From assembly GCF_017894365.1 (NCBI RefSeq), contig NZ_CP059467.1:248001-312000 (forward strand): DNA of 64,000 nucleotides, in the 5' to 3' direction. Position 1 is the first letter of the stretch, and every line of letters starts with the position of its first letter. The notes below the pieces were generated by a model. The model saw only the letters and a program-made list of their open reading frames with translations. It did not search any database and had not been told where the DNA came from. Positions 7,965-17,255 of this stretch are shown here, piece after piece. A program made the position numbers and the translations under genes. The stretch is from Aromatoleum bremense (GTDB lineage: Bacteria; Pseudomonadota; Gammaproteobacteria; Burkholderiales; Rhodocyclaceae).

Positions 7965-9623
7965 ATGCTCAAGGGACTCATGCAGGATGCCCCCCTGCTG
8001 GTATCTTCTCTGATCGAACATGCGGCAAGGTGTCACCCCGATGCGGAAATCGTTTCGCGGACGGCGGAAGGGACGATCAATCGCTGCACCTACCAGGACG
8101 TCGGCCGACGGTCGAAAGGACTCGCGACGGCACTGCTCGGCCTCGGCGTCGGGCCCGGTGAACGAATCGGGACCCTGGCGTGGAATGGATATCGTCATAT
8201 GGAGATGTACTACGGCGTATCCGGCATCGGCGCCGTTCTTCATACCATTCATCCGCGGCAATTCCCGGAGCAGCTCGAATACGTCGTCAATCACGCCGAA
8301 GACCGGCTCCTGTTCTTCGACGTCACCTTTGCGCCGCTGGTGGAACGCCTGGCGCCACTCCTCAGGACGGTCGAGCACTTCGTGGCGATGACCGACCGCA
8401 AGAACCTTCCACTGAGCGACATTCCGAATCTGCTGTGTTACGAAGACCTGATCGCCGACCGCGGCAAAGACTTCGCATGGCCTACCTTCGATGAAACCTC
8501 GGCCTCGTCGCTGTGCTACACCGGCGGAACCACGGGAACGCCCAAGGGGGTCCTGTATTCGCATCGATCGACTCTGCTGCACGCCTTCGCGCTATGCGCG
8601 GCCGACAGCATGGCCCTTTCGGCCAATGAGGTCGCGTTGCTTGCGACGCCGATGTTCCACGTCAGCGCCTGGGGCGTTCCCTACGCGGCGGCGATGTGCG
8701 GCATGAAGCTCGTGCTGCCGGGGCCGGCCAATGATGGCAGGAGCCTGTACAGCCTGATGCGCGATGAACGGGCGACCCTCGCGCTCGGCGCTCCCAATGT
8801 CTGGGAGCCGGTATTCGCCCATGCCGATGCCACGCATCGAAATCCCAGGAAGGACCTTTGTCTGCGGCGGGTCATCGTCGGCGGAGCTCCGTTGGGCAGC
8901 GAGCTGACGGACCAATTCGCGTCGAGGTTCGGCGCTACCGTCACGCAGGTCTGGGGGATGACGGAAACCTCGCCGATCGGCGCCGTTTGCGCCCCCCTTC
9001 CGAAGCATGCCGGTGCGTCGGGGAATCCGGCGGCAGCGCCGGGAACCACGCAGGGCCGCTCGCCGTTCGGCATCGAAATGCGCATCGTCGACGACGCCGG
9101 CCGGAAGCTGCCGCACGATGGGCAGACGAAGGGCCACTTGCTCTTGCGGGGCCCTTGGGTCGCCGCCGGTTACTTCGGATCGACGGACGCGTCGCTGCTC
9201 GACGCGGACGGATTCTTCGATACCGGCGATATCGCAACGATCGACCAGGATGGCTATCTGCAGGTCACCGACCGAGCCGCCGATGCGATCAGATACGGCG
9301 ACGAATGGATGTCTTCGGGCGAACTCGAAACGCTCGCAGTGGCCCACCCAGGGGTTTTCGAGGCCGCGGTCATCGCGCTTGCCTGCGCACCATCGCGCGA
9401 GCGTCGGCTTCTGGTTGTTCTGAAGAGAACCGATTTCGAATTGAGCCGGGAGGACATGCTCGAATACCTTGCAGCCAGGCTCGACCGGTGCTGGTTACCG
9501 GACGACGTGGCCTTCGTGGAGCATCTTCCGCATACGGCGACCGGAAAGGTGCGCAAGGGGCAGTTGCGGGAGATGTTCGCCAATCACAGCTGGCCGACGG
9601 ACCGCGCAGTCCCGACCATCTGA
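7965..9623 (+). CDS. AMP-forming acyl-CoA ligase, AlkK / DmdB-like
   Basis: 552 residues. The ATG at 7965 gives the MLKGLMQDAPLLVSSLIEHAA start typical of AlkK- and methylthiopropionyl-CoA-ligase-like enzymes; an ATG six codons upstream is less likely. The adenylation motif YTGGTTGTPKGVLYSHRS lies near residues 185-205, WGMTETSP near 330 and the C-terminal catalytic-Lys region TGKVRKGQLREMF near 530. It should activate a medium- or long-chain or aryl-alkyl acid to its CoA ester in the cytoplasm. A broken second copy lies at 16415-17247. Both copies sit next to a convergent LuxR/MalT-type gene, here itself truncated. Confidence 0.88.
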   Translation: MLKGLMQDAPLLVSSLIEHAARCHPDAEIVSRTAEGTINRCTYQDVGRRSKGLATALLGLGVGPGERIGTLAWNGYRHMEMYYGVSGIGAVLHTIHPRQFPEQLEYVVNHAEDRLLFFDVTFAPLVERLAPLLRTVEHFVAMTDRKNLPLSDIPNLLCYEDLIADRGKDFAWPTFDETSASSLCYTGGTTGTPKGVLYSHRSTLLHAFALCAADSMALSANEVALLATPMFHVSAWGVPYAAAMCGMKLVLPGPANDGRSLYSLMRDERATLALGAPNVWEPVFAHADATHRNPRKDLCLRRVIVGGAPLGSELTDQFASRFGATVTQVWGMTETSPIGAVCAPLPKHAGASGNPAAAPGTTQGRSPFGIEMRIVDDAGRKLPHDGQTKGHLLLRGPWVAAGYFGSTDASLLDADGFFDTGDIATIDQDGYLQVTDRAADAIRYGDEWMSSGELETLAVAHPGVFEAAVIALACAPSRERRLLVVLKRTDFELSREDMLEYLAARLDRCWLPDDVAFVEHLPHTATGKVRKGQLREMFANHSWPTDRAVPTI

Positions 9624-9663
9624 CGGGGGGCTCAAGAAAACGCCGGGCCGTCCCAAGTTTTCT

Positions 9664-9709
9664 TGCCCCCCTCGGGGGGCGGAAACGGCAAAGCCGTTTC
9701 CTGGGGGGC
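9664..9709. terminator. Nested GC hairpins between convergent genes
   Basis: GCCCCCC-TC-GGGGGGC (9665-9680) is followed at once by GGAAACGGC-aaa-GCCGTTTCC (9681-9701) and a further G-run that can pair with the first C-run. It separates the convergent ligase and LuxR fragment. Hairpins of this design are common bidirectional terminators or intergenic repeats in Betaproteobacteria. Confidence 0.6.
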
Positions 9710-10207
9710 TCAGTAGGGATCGTTGAGGATGCCGAGCATACGGGCGCGGTCGACCACGTGCCGTCGCGAACCCGCGCTGAACTTGACAAAAAGATTCTTG
9801 ACGTGCCATTTGACGGTCTCGTCGCTGATGCTCAGGGCGCTCGCGATCTGTTTGTTCGACAGATTGCGCCCGAGCAACTGAAGAATCTCTTCCTCCTTCG
9901 CGGTCAGCAGCCCCCCCGTCCGGACCGCATTCGCATTGGTGGGGGGAACGGTGGGCCTGCGCGGCGGAACAGGAGGACTTTCGGGGACGATCTCCTTCGC
10001 GACCGCATCCTCACCGTCTCCCTCGAACGCCAACGGCCGCAGGTCCTCGAGCGCGCGTCGCATTCCGAAGACTTCGGCGAGGCCCACCGCCTCGTCCAGC
10101 CGGGATCGCCATTCCAGACCACGACGCCTGCGTACGAGCGCGAGGAGGAACTTGGCCTCCACGCCTTCCCGCCCGCGGCGCAGCTTGTCGGTCTCGTCGT
10201 GCAGGGG
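9710..10207 (-). pseudogene. C-terminal remnant of a LuxR/MalT-type regulator
   Basis: The last ~165 residues of a protein closely related to the intact regulator at 17256-19919, including the complete GerE-type HTH ([22 protein letters not shown]...VKWHVKNLF). Homology begins at the equivalent of [17 protein letters not shown] and stops abruptly at about 10207, where a fragment of the reductase A-B gene starts in the same orientation. The sensor and ATPase parts are missing. A shorter in-frame ATG at 10162 could still give a 150-residue DNA-binding protein, so residual function cannot be excluded. Confidence 0.8.
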
Positions 10208-10672
10208 TTATCGCTCGTCCGCGGCACCACGTAGCCGTAGGACGGCTTGAAATAGTGGTTGATCGCGTTGGAAGTCGCGCGCATCGTGTCGCAGGTGTAG
10301 AAGGTGACCACCTGGTCGAGAGCGTCGTGAAACGGGTCCTTGGTGCGGAAGTGGCCGATGACGCTCTTGCCCGCCGCGCACTTGTCGTTCATGCGGAACT
10401 TGACCACCTTGCCGGTTTCCGGATCGACCTGGATGGCCTTGGCGTCCTGGCCGCCGATGTCGATGATGGTGCGGGTGCCGGCGTTCAGGTAGTGGGCGCC
10501 CATGGCGTGGCAGGAGATCTCGGTGAGGATCTCACTGGGCACCGTGTCGAATTTCAGCGCGATCCGGCCGTAGCCCGTACCGACGATGAAATCGATGTCT
10601 TCCATCGTGATATTGGCGTTTTCGTACAGCTCTTCCAGCAGTTCCTTGGCCGTATCCTGCAGGCTTCCGGGC
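10208..10672 (-). pseudogene. Internally deleted fragment of a reductase A-B (bcrA/bcrB-like) gene
   Basis: The translation runs [20 protein letters not shown]...[12 protein letters not shown]...MNDKCAAG and then jumps to [19 protein letters not shown]...[11 protein letters not shown]. Compared with the intact gene at 25819-27882, about 650 bp are missing between those points, with the frame kept. Both ends of the gene are also gone. Identity to the intact copy is high but not perfect (scattered third-position changes), so this is an older duplicate. It is joined at 10207/10208 to the LuxR remnant. Confidence 0.85.
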
Positions 10673-10983
10673 AGCTCGAAAGCCGTCGCGGGCGGCTGGA
10701 GTGCAAGGCGCACGGAACACGGGACGCGAGACATATCAAATCGATAGGCGAGCATCCGAGCACCGCGCAACGCAGCAATCCGGCCGCGCGGCAGGGTTTT
10801 CGAGCTGCCCTTTCGTCAATGACCGGCGAGCGCAATGATCATCCCCCCAGACGAGGGGGGTGCCCCCACCGCATACCCATGCTCATCATGGTCATTGCCA
10901 CACTCCGGCAAGGACACTTGTCAACGGCCGCACGGCTCCTTGCACCGATTCGCTCGGCAACGACCCAGGATGAAAGGAAAAAC
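10673..10983. other. Upstream region of the chemoreceptor gene
   Basis: No convincing gene. It contains a C-run/G-run palindrome (10843-10860) and a single TGTCAA element near 10919 that lacks a partner 21 bp away. The promoter of the chemoreceptor must lie here, but I see no clear -35/-10 pair. Confidence 0.4.
10843..10860. repeat. C-run/G-run palindrome
   Basis: CCCCCC-AGACGA-GGGGGG, a perfect 6-bp inverted repeat with a 6-bp centre, 124 bp upstream of the chemoreceptor ATG. Same class as the palindrome at 31701-31718. Confidence 0.5.
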
Positions 10984-12672
10984 ATGGATCGCTTCACCAT
11001 CAAAGGCAAACTGGTCTTGCTGGCCTTGTCGTCCCTGGCCATTCTCGGACTGGTGGGCGCCACCGGCTGGTTCGGGGTCGTGCGGCTCGGTAACTCGCTG
11101 GACACGGTCAGCGCACGCATGTGGACCGCCAACGTCCTGACGGGCATCCGGCTGGCGCAGCTGAATTCGGCCAGCGAAAGCGTCCGCGCGGAGTTCGCCA
11201 AGTTCGATGCCCTGGCCGACAAGGGCGACGCACTGCAGGAAGTGAATGGTTTCTATGCGTACGCCCTCGGCAAGAAGCAGGAGCTCCACCAGAAGGCCGA
11301 ACAGTCCTACGAGGCCTATGCGCGCCTGCCCAAGACCGCTGCGGAGGACGCCCTGTGGCAGGCCTTCCAGGCCGACTGGAAAGCCCACGAGGAAACCACC
11401 GAGGCGTTTCACCGACATCTGAAGCTGTTGGCAACCCTCGACGACTGGAACCGGGTGCCGAACGAGCTGAGTACCCTGAGCTTCCAGGAGGACGACTGGC
11501 TGCACAGCACCAGAAAGGTGGCTGACCACCTCGACAAGCTCCTCGAACTCAACCACGCGGCCTCCGAAGAGACGCGCAAGAACGGCGAGCTCGCCAAGGC
11601 GACGGCAATGGGCATCATCGGCGCCATCGTCGCCGGCGCCATCGTTGGCCTGGCAGCCCTGGCCTGGCTGATCGTGCGCGATGTCGTGGGTTCCCTGGAG
11701 CGGATGCGCCAAGCCATCGCCCACGTGGCGGCGAGCGACGACTTCACGGCGCGCATCGCGGTCAAGGGCAAGGACGAGGCGGCGCAGACGGCCCTGGCGT
11801 TCAATGTACTGGTCGCCAAGATGCAGGCCTCGCTGCACGAGGTGCTGAAAAACGCCGAGAAGATTTCGGAGGCGGCGCAGCACACGCTGGGCGCCGCCCG
11901 GCGGATGTCGGAAGCCTCGTCGACGCAAAGCGGCGAGGCGGCGGCCATGGCGGCGGCCATCGAGGAGATGACCACCAGCATCCAGCACATCGCGGGGAGC
12001 GCCAGCGACGCCCGGTCGCGGGCCCGCGACGCCGGCGCGGGGGCGGAACAGGGCAAGGACATCATCGCCCGCAGCGCCGGCGAGATGGACCTCATCGCCG
12101 ATTCTATCGGCCACGCTGCAGACACCATCGGCGAGCTTGGCCGGCAGTCCGAGCAGATTTCTCACGTCATCCGGGTCATCGACGATCTGGCGGACCAGAC
12201 CAACCTGCTGGCGCTGAACGCGGCCATCGAGGCTGCGCGGGCCGGCGAACAGGGCCGCGGCTTCGCGGTGGTCGCCGATGAAGTGCGCAAGCTGGCCGAG
12301 CGCACGACCCGCTCCACCGAGGAGATCACGCGGATGGTTCAGGCTATGCAGACCTCGGCCCGCAATGCGGTGACCGGCATGGGGTCGGTGACGGCGAAAG
12401 TGAGCGCCGGCAAGGATCTGTCGGATCAGGCGGCCGGTCGCATGAACGGCATCCACGCCGACGCCACACAGGTATCGGACGCCATCAACGAGATATCGGC
12501 CGCCCTCCATGAGCAGGGCAGCGCGGCCGAGGAAGTCGCCCGCCGTGTGGAGGTCGTGGCGCAGATGAGCGAAGGCAACTGCAACGCCGCCAACGAAACC
12601 GCTGTCATTGCCGGCGATCTGAGCGGTCTGGCCGGGGCCCTGCGCGCGTCCGCCAATCGCTTCAAGGTATGA
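10984..12672 (+). CDS. Methyl-accepting chemotaxis protein
   Basis: 562 residues from the ATG at 10984, which follows a GGAAAAAC-type ribosome region and opens the first membrane helix (about residues 10-30). A periplasmic four-helix-bundle-like sensor follows, then a second helix near 195-220 ([23 protein letters not shown]), a HAMP region and the signalling domain. Its hairpin tip reads [44 protein letters not shown]. It would signal to CheA/CheW. The ligand is unknown; its place among degradation genes suggests taxis to the substrate, which is inference. Confidence 0.9.
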   Translation: MDRFTIKGKLVLLALSSLAILGLVGATGWFGVVRLGNSLDTVSARMWTANVLTGIRLAQLNSASESVRAEFAKFDALADKGDALQEVNGFYAYALGKKQELHQKAEQSYEAYARLPKTAAEDALWQAFQADWKAHEETTEAFHRHLKLLATLDDWNRVPNELSTLSFQEDDWLHSTRKVADHLDKLLELNHAASEETRKNGELAKATAMGIIGAIVAGAIVGLAALAWLIVRDVVGSLERMRQAIAHVAASDDFTARIAVKGKDEAAQTALAFNVLVAKMQASLHEVLKNAEKISEAAQHTLGAARRMSEASSTQSGEAAAMAAAIEEMTTSIQHIAGSASDARSRARDAGAGAEQGKDIIARSAGEMDLIADSIGHAADTIGELGRQSEQISHVIRVIDDLADQTNLLALNAAIEAARAGEQGRGFAVVADEVRKLAERTTRSTEEITRMVQAMQTSARNAVTGMGSVTAKVSAGKDLSDQAAGRMNGIHADATQVSDAINEISAALHEQGSAAEEVARRVEVVAQMSEGNCNAANETAVIAGDLSGLAGALRASANRFKV

Positions 12673-12745
12673 GCAACTATCTTTCGCCGTGCACGAAAAT
12701 AAACTGCCGGCTCATACCCGACTCGGGGCTCTGCCCTACCCCGCA

Positions 12746-12767
12746 CCCTCCTCTAGCTGGGGGGGAG
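12746..12767. repeat. C-run/G-run palindrome
   Basis: CCCTCCTCTAGCTGGGGGGGAG, an imperfect palindrome 74 bp after the chemoreceptor stop and 60 bp before the next small ORF. No T-run follows, so it is not an obvious terminator. Confidence 0.4.
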
Positions 12768-12826
12768 AAAGTCCTCCTCCACAGGCGTAATTTGACTCAT
12801 GGCAAGAACGCGAGGAGGAGGCGAGC

Positions 12827-13054
12827 ATGTTCGAACGGAACACCCCATCAGGCCTCCCGATCCACCTGGCCATTGCGGCCGCCCTGCTCGCGGCATCGCT
12901 GTTCGAGATTCCGAATCGGAGCGCGCCCAAGCCCGCGAACGGTCAGCCCGGCGACACCGCGCGAATAGCCGCCGAGGTAGCGGTTCAGCCATCTCCCGAG
13001 CCCTTTCCCATCACGCGGCCGAGTATCGAGTTGATCTGGAACCACTTGCGCTGA
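12827..13054 (+). CDS. Small single-span membrane protein, unknown
   Basis: 75 residues. The ATG has a good AGGAGG ribosome site 5 bp upstream. One hydrophobic stretch (IHLAIAAALLAASLFEI, about residues 12-28) is followed by a Pro-rich polar tail. I recognise no family. From 13055 to about 13224 an in-frame, start-less stretch (FLVIAFIEIEMVRELT...) looks like the tail of another broken gene but is too short to name. Confidence 0.4.
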   Translation: MFERNTPSGLPIHLAIAAALLAASLFEIPNRSAPKPANGQPGDTARIAAEVAVQPSPEPFPITRPSIELIWNHLR

Positions 13055-13224
13055 CCGGTCGGGGAGCCGACCGAAGCCCTCACCCCGACCTTCCGCACCC
13101 TGAATCGGTTTTCTGGTCATTGCCTTCATCGAGATCGAGATGGTCCGCGAACTGACCATCGCCGCGACCCTCGGCGCGGACCGCTACGATCGCGTGAGCA
13201 CCGCCAGTCGGCGTCGGGATGCGA

Positions 13225-14061
13225 CTATGCGAGGCGGTCGAGCAACGCGGTGACGCCCGGATATTCCTCCCGCGGCAGCGCAAATTTGCGCCCGTGTGAC
13301 CCCCAGGGCTTGCCACCCGCCAGGGCATCGACGAAACCTTCCACATCGCTGATCCAGTGGCCGCCCAGCAGCGTTACGCCGCGCGCGAACAACGGATCCG
13401 GCAGGCAACCGGCTCCCGGGCCGACCATCGCGAAATACCGTGCCGACCGGCAGTTCGCCAAGACCGCATCCAGCGTATCGTTGAGCAGGACGGTGCTGGT
13501 GGACAGCACCTTGTCGCAGCTCGCGAGTTCGGCCGGATCGAGGGTAACGCGGTAACCGGCCGCTTCACCTGCAAACGTGGGATCGAGTTCGGCGATGGTG
13601 AGGTGGGCGCCGGCGGCCACGATGCGCGGCACCAGCGGCGAGAAGAAGCCGATCATCCCGATGTGCTCGCCGGGCTGCGGATCGAGGAGTCCGATCGAAT
13701 CCGCGGCCGCATCGGGAATGAAGCCGGCACGCTCGAACAGGCAGCGGGTCAGGGCGTTCACGGCCGCGAAGCCGACCGTCCGCTTGGCACCCGACGCGCT
13801 CGCGTACCAGCGCGCCACCGCGAGACTGTCGCTACCCGCGAGTGTCGCGAACTCAGGGTCCGCAGCGAGCGAGACGAGCGTGTCGCCGAGCAGCACGTAG
13901 CTCAAGCCGATGCTGCCGTCTTCCAGTTCGAGCGCGCAGAATTCGCCGCTCTTCGTGCCCGCCGCGGATGGCGGAGGCACGTGCAGCGCGCGGACGCGCG
14001 GCAACGCCGAACGGGCGGCGAAACGTTCGAGAAGCGCAATCAGTTCGGTAGCGATGCTCAT
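13225..14061 (-). CDS. DUF364/DUF4213 Rossmann-like protein
   Basis: 278 residues from the ATG at 14061, 2 bp after the stop of the upstream VWA reading frame. The C-terminal half (HIGMIGFFSPLVPRIVAAGAHLTIAELDP ... STSTVLLNDTLDAVLANCRSARYFAMVGPGAGCLPDPLFARGVTLLGG) matches the DUF364 putative heavy-metal-chelation domain; the N-terminal half fits DUF4213. Such proteins often occur with metal or molybdenum cofactor genes, but no reaction is established. The gene looks intact. Confidence 0.75.
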   Translation of the reverse strand: MSIATELIALLERFAARSALPRVRALHVPPPSAAGTKSGEFCALELEDGSIGLSYVLLGDTLVSLAADPEFATLAGSDSLAVARWYASASGAKRTVGFAAVNALTRCLFERAGFIPDAAADSIGLLDPQPGEHIGMIGFFSPLVPRIVAAGAHLTIAELDPTFAGEAAGYRVTLDPAELASCDKVLSTSTVLLNDTLDAVLANCRSARYFAMVGPGAGCLPDPLFARGVTLLGGHWISDVEGFVDALAGGKPWGSHGRKFALPREEYPGVTALLDRLA

Positions 14062-14063
14062 GA

Positions 14064-14798
14064 TCAACTCGTTATCGGTCTCGTGTGCAGTTGGCGCCCA
14101 AGCAGCACGGAAATGCTGTCAGCCGTCCCTGTTCCTCTCGTCCCCCAGACCACCGTCGCCGCGCGGTTCTCCGGCGAGCGCAGCGCGCCCGGGAAATACG
14201 TCGCAGTCAGGCTCTTCGAATGCACCGGGGAGTCGGCCGTCGAACCGCCGAAGTGGCGCCAGTCGCGCAGCCAGCAGATGTCGTCGGCGACTTCCAGGAA
14301 GCCGATCGTTTCACGGTCGCCGATCAGGATACCCTGCACGCGCAGACCCTGCTCGTCCTCCGTGCGCTCGACCGCAGCCGCGGTTTCCCGCGTGGCCCCA
14401 TACTCGCCGTTGGAGACGATCAGGAGGTCGGCGAGTTGCCAGCGATCGTCGGCGAGGCGCGCAAGCGCTTTTTCGAGGGGTCCGCAGATGTCGGTGCCGC
14501 CGCGGAAGCTCTGGGCGAGGAAGCGCGTCAAGCGTTCGACGCCCTGTGCGTCGAAGGACATTTCGAGTTCGACGATCTCGTCCGGGCCGCCGAAACAGAA
14601 GACATGACAAGGGCGCCGCTGACGATGCGCGGCCCGCGCCGCTTCGAGAACGACCGCCTTTGCGACCGCCTCCGCCCCGCCCTGCATCGAACCCGAGGTA
14701 TCGACGCACACGAGCAGCGGCCCCTGCTCACGCTCCGAGCCGTGAGCCTCGAGCTGCCTTCGGGGAGCCGGTCCTGCGTTTTGCCCTTGCGAGCGGCA
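14064..14798 (-). pseudogene. VWA-domain protein, N-terminally truncated
   Basis: Reads ...GPLLVCVDTSGSMQGGAEAVAKAVVLEAARAAH..., with the MIDAS motif DTSGS and a later GTDI threonine, the C-terminal von Willebrand A domain of ViaA/CoxE-like proteins. The frame continues upstream to about 14798 with no ATG, then meets the DUF1145-like gene. Normal family members carry several hundred more residues before the VWA domain. Its stop lies 2 bp from the DUF364 ATG, so the two were probably one operon before the break. Confidence 0.65.
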
Positions 14799-15027
14799 TC
14801 CAGTGCAGGAACCCGAACAATACGGTCAGCACGATGCTGACCACGAGCGATCCCCGATAGAGCCTGATGCTCTTGAAGGCCACGAAAATTTCGAGCACGT
14901 GAGCCCCGAGCAGGATCACGGCGCCGTACTGCACCGGAGCCGCGACACCGGCCGGAAGGTCGATGAAAATGCCGACAAGCGCCAGCAGGTAGATAGCCAG
15001 GCAGCTGCCTTTGAATAAAGCGGTCAT
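14728..15027 (-). CDS. DUF1145-like small membrane protein, altered C terminus
   Basis: 99 residues, starting MTALFKGSCLAIYLLALVGIF. Three hydrophobic spans and the ...VVSIVLTVLFGFLHWMPLARAK ending resemble the short YhhL/DUF1145 membrane proteins. The last ~17 residues (RRTGSPKAARGSRLGA) overlap the truncated VWA frame and may be read-through into foreign sequence. It starts 17 bp from the junction with the korA copy, so it is another piece of the scrambled zone. Confidence 0.5.
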   Translation of the reverse strand: MTALFKGSCLAIYLLALVGIFIDLPAGVAAPVQYGAVILLGAHVLEIFVAFKSIRLYRGSLVVSIVLTVLFGFLHWMPLARAKRRTGSPKAARGSRLGA

Positions 15028-15043
15028 ATTCGGATGTTCCCTG

Positions 15044-16390
15044 TAGCGGGACATGATGTCGCCGAGATCGTGGGGTAGCGGGTTGAGGTGGCGCAGATGC
15101 ACATGCGCCACCGACTTGCCGGCCAGCGCAGCCTTCTCGCGCGCCTGAACGATCGACCCGTAGGTGCTGCCCCAGCCGACGATCAGCAGATCGCCGCTGC
15201 CAGGCCCCTCCACCATGAGCGGCGGAATGTCCTTCGCGATGCCGGCCACCTTGGCCGCGCGCACGTCGACCATGCGCTCATGGTTGATCGGGTCGTGGGA
15301 GATGTTGCCGGTCAGGAAATTCTTCTCGAGCCCCCCGACGCGATGCTCCATGCCCGGCGTGCCGGGCCGTACCCAGGCGCGCGCCAGATTCTCATCGCGC
15401 GCATACGGCTGGAAGCCCTCCGGATCGGTGCGGAACTTGACCGCCAGCGGCGACAGGCGCGCCGGATCCGGAATCCGCCACGGCTCGGCCGCGTTGCCGA
15501 TGCCGCCGTCGGACAGGAAGATCACCGGTGTCATGTATTTGACGGCGATGCGGAACGCCTCGATCGCGCAGTCGAAGCAGTCGGCCGGCGAGCGGGCGGC
15601 GATCACGGGGATCGGGCATTCGCCGTTACGCCCATACACTGCCTGCAAGAGGTCGGACTGCTCGACTTTGGTCGGCAAACCGGTCGAGGGGCCGCCGCGC
15701 TGCACGTTGGTGATCACCAGCGGCAATTCCAGCATGACGGCGAGGCCCAGCGCCTCGGTCTTCAAAGCCATGCCGGGGCCGGACGTGGTGGTCAGGCCCA
15801 GCACGCCGCCGTAGGCCGCGCGCAAGGCGATCACGTTCGCCTCGGCGATTTCGGGCTTCTTCGCGAATTTCGCGCGGATGTTGCCTTCCTCGGATTCCAG
15901 CGGCCGGCTGTACAGGCACAGCATCAGGCCGAGTGCGTAGTAGTTCTTGCAGCGGCCGATTTCCTTCTTCGAGATCCCCATGTCCTTCAGGGCCTGCGCC
16001 GTCAGCTCCGAGATGTCGATCGTGTAGAGGCGGAAGTCGGTGAGCGTCCCGTCTTCGAGCGGATTGCTCTGATAACCCGCCTTCTCCAGAATCGGGGGCA
16101 TCCCCGGAGGTGAACACCTGCCCGGAGGAGAACTGGATCTGATAGCCGGAGACGCCGAACAGCGTGCCGGTCGGGGCGCGGATTTCTGACGGGTAATCCG
16201 GGTGCGTCGCGAAATCATGGCCGGCCCTGGCAACGGCCTTCGAAAACTCGTTGCCGGTGAGCTGCATGCCGTCGCCGGAATCGCCGACGAAGCGGATGAC
16301 GACGCTTTCGACTTCCTCTATCGGCCGGGTTTTCTGCATACGATGGCTGCACGCCGCGGGCTCGTCCACCGTCATGGTTTGAGTATTCAT
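15044..16390 (-). pseudogene. Broken second copy of korA
   Basis: Starts like the intact korA (MNTQTMTVDEP..., ATG at 16390) but carries three lesions. There is an out-of-frame deletion of roughly 110 bp after ...FTSGDAPD (near 16100). A 282-bp in-frame deletion at about 15816-15821 has its junction in a shared CCGCGC. The last ~150 bp are missing at 15044. The segment 15044-15821 appears identical to 43360-44137, whereas the 5' part beyond about 16000 differs at roughly one base in ten. It cannot make a functional subunit. Confidence 0.92.
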
Positions 16391-16414
16391 ACAAGCACCT
16401 GATGTCCGTTAGTA

Positions 16415-17247
16415 GAGCTGGGTTATGAGGACCTGATCGCCGGGAGCGACGAAGTCTTCACCTGGCCGGCCCTCGATGAAACCACGGCCTCGTCGCTGTG
16501 GTACACGGCGGGAACGACATGAACGCCCAAGGGCGTCCTGTACTCGCACCGCTCGACCGTGCTGCACGCGTTCGCAATATGCGCAGCCGACAGCATGGCG
16601 CTTTCCGCGAACGAGGCCGCGCTGCTGGCGGCACCGATGTCTCACGTCAATGGCTGGGGCGTGCCCTATGCAGCAGCGATGTGCGGCATGAAACTCGTGC
16701 TGCCGGGGCCGGCCAACGACGGCAGGAGCCTGTACGAACTGATGCGAGATGAACGCGTCACCTGCGCCTGCACGGCCCGTGGGTCCCCGCCGGTTATTTC
16801 AAGGTGACGGGGGCATCGCCGCTCGACGCGGACGGATTCTTCGCAAGCGGGGATATCGCGACGATCGACGGTAAGGGCTGGCTACGGGTCACGGACCGGG
16901 CGGCGGACGCGATCAAGAGTGGCGGGGAATGGATGTCCTCGGGCGAACTCGAGGCGGTCGCCGTCGGCCACCCCGGCGTGTTCGAGGCGGCACTGATCGC
17001 GCTTCCCGGCACACAGCAGCGCTCCCGCCGGCTCCTGGTCGTGTTGAGGCGAAGCAGCTGCGAGGTGAGCCGGGAGGAACTGCTCGACTACCTCGCACAA
17101 CGGCTCGACCGGCGCTGGCTGCCGGACGACGTGGCGTTTGTCGAGCACATTCCGCATACCGCCACCGGCAAGGTGCGCAAGGGGCAGTTACGCGAAATGT
17201 TCGCCGCACACCCCTGGCCAGCGGAGATCGCCGCTCCCGTCGTCTGA
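16415..17247 (+). pseudogene. Broken second copy of the acyl-CoA ligase
   Basis: Homologous to the C-terminal two-thirds of the ligase at 7965-9623, beginning at GYEDLIAG. The GTTGTPKG motif carries a TGA (16520-16522) in place of a Gly codon. After MRDERVT (about 16760) some 350 bp are missing and the frame shifts, resuming at LHGPWVPAGYF. The C-terminal part is intact from 16804 and could be read from an ATG there, but without the adenylation core. The 5' third is absent: the fragment abuts the upstream end of the korA copy. Confidence 0.88.
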
Positions 17248-17255
17248 CCGCCGCC

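Noticed and set aside
12746..12767. Rho-independent terminator of the chemoreceptor
   Set aside because: A stem is possible but no U-run follows on either strand, and the same motif occurs upstream of other genes.
14728..16233. A single 501-codon minus-strand gene covering the korA copy and the membrane protein
   Set aside because: Its start is out of frame with korA, and its end belongs to a DUF1145-like protein; it is a chance fusion across breakpoints.
16520..16522. In-frame TGA in the second ligase read as selenocysteine
   Set aside because: It replaces a Gly of the nucleotide-binding motif, and the same copy has a frameshifting deletion and no 5' end, so it is a nonsense lesion.
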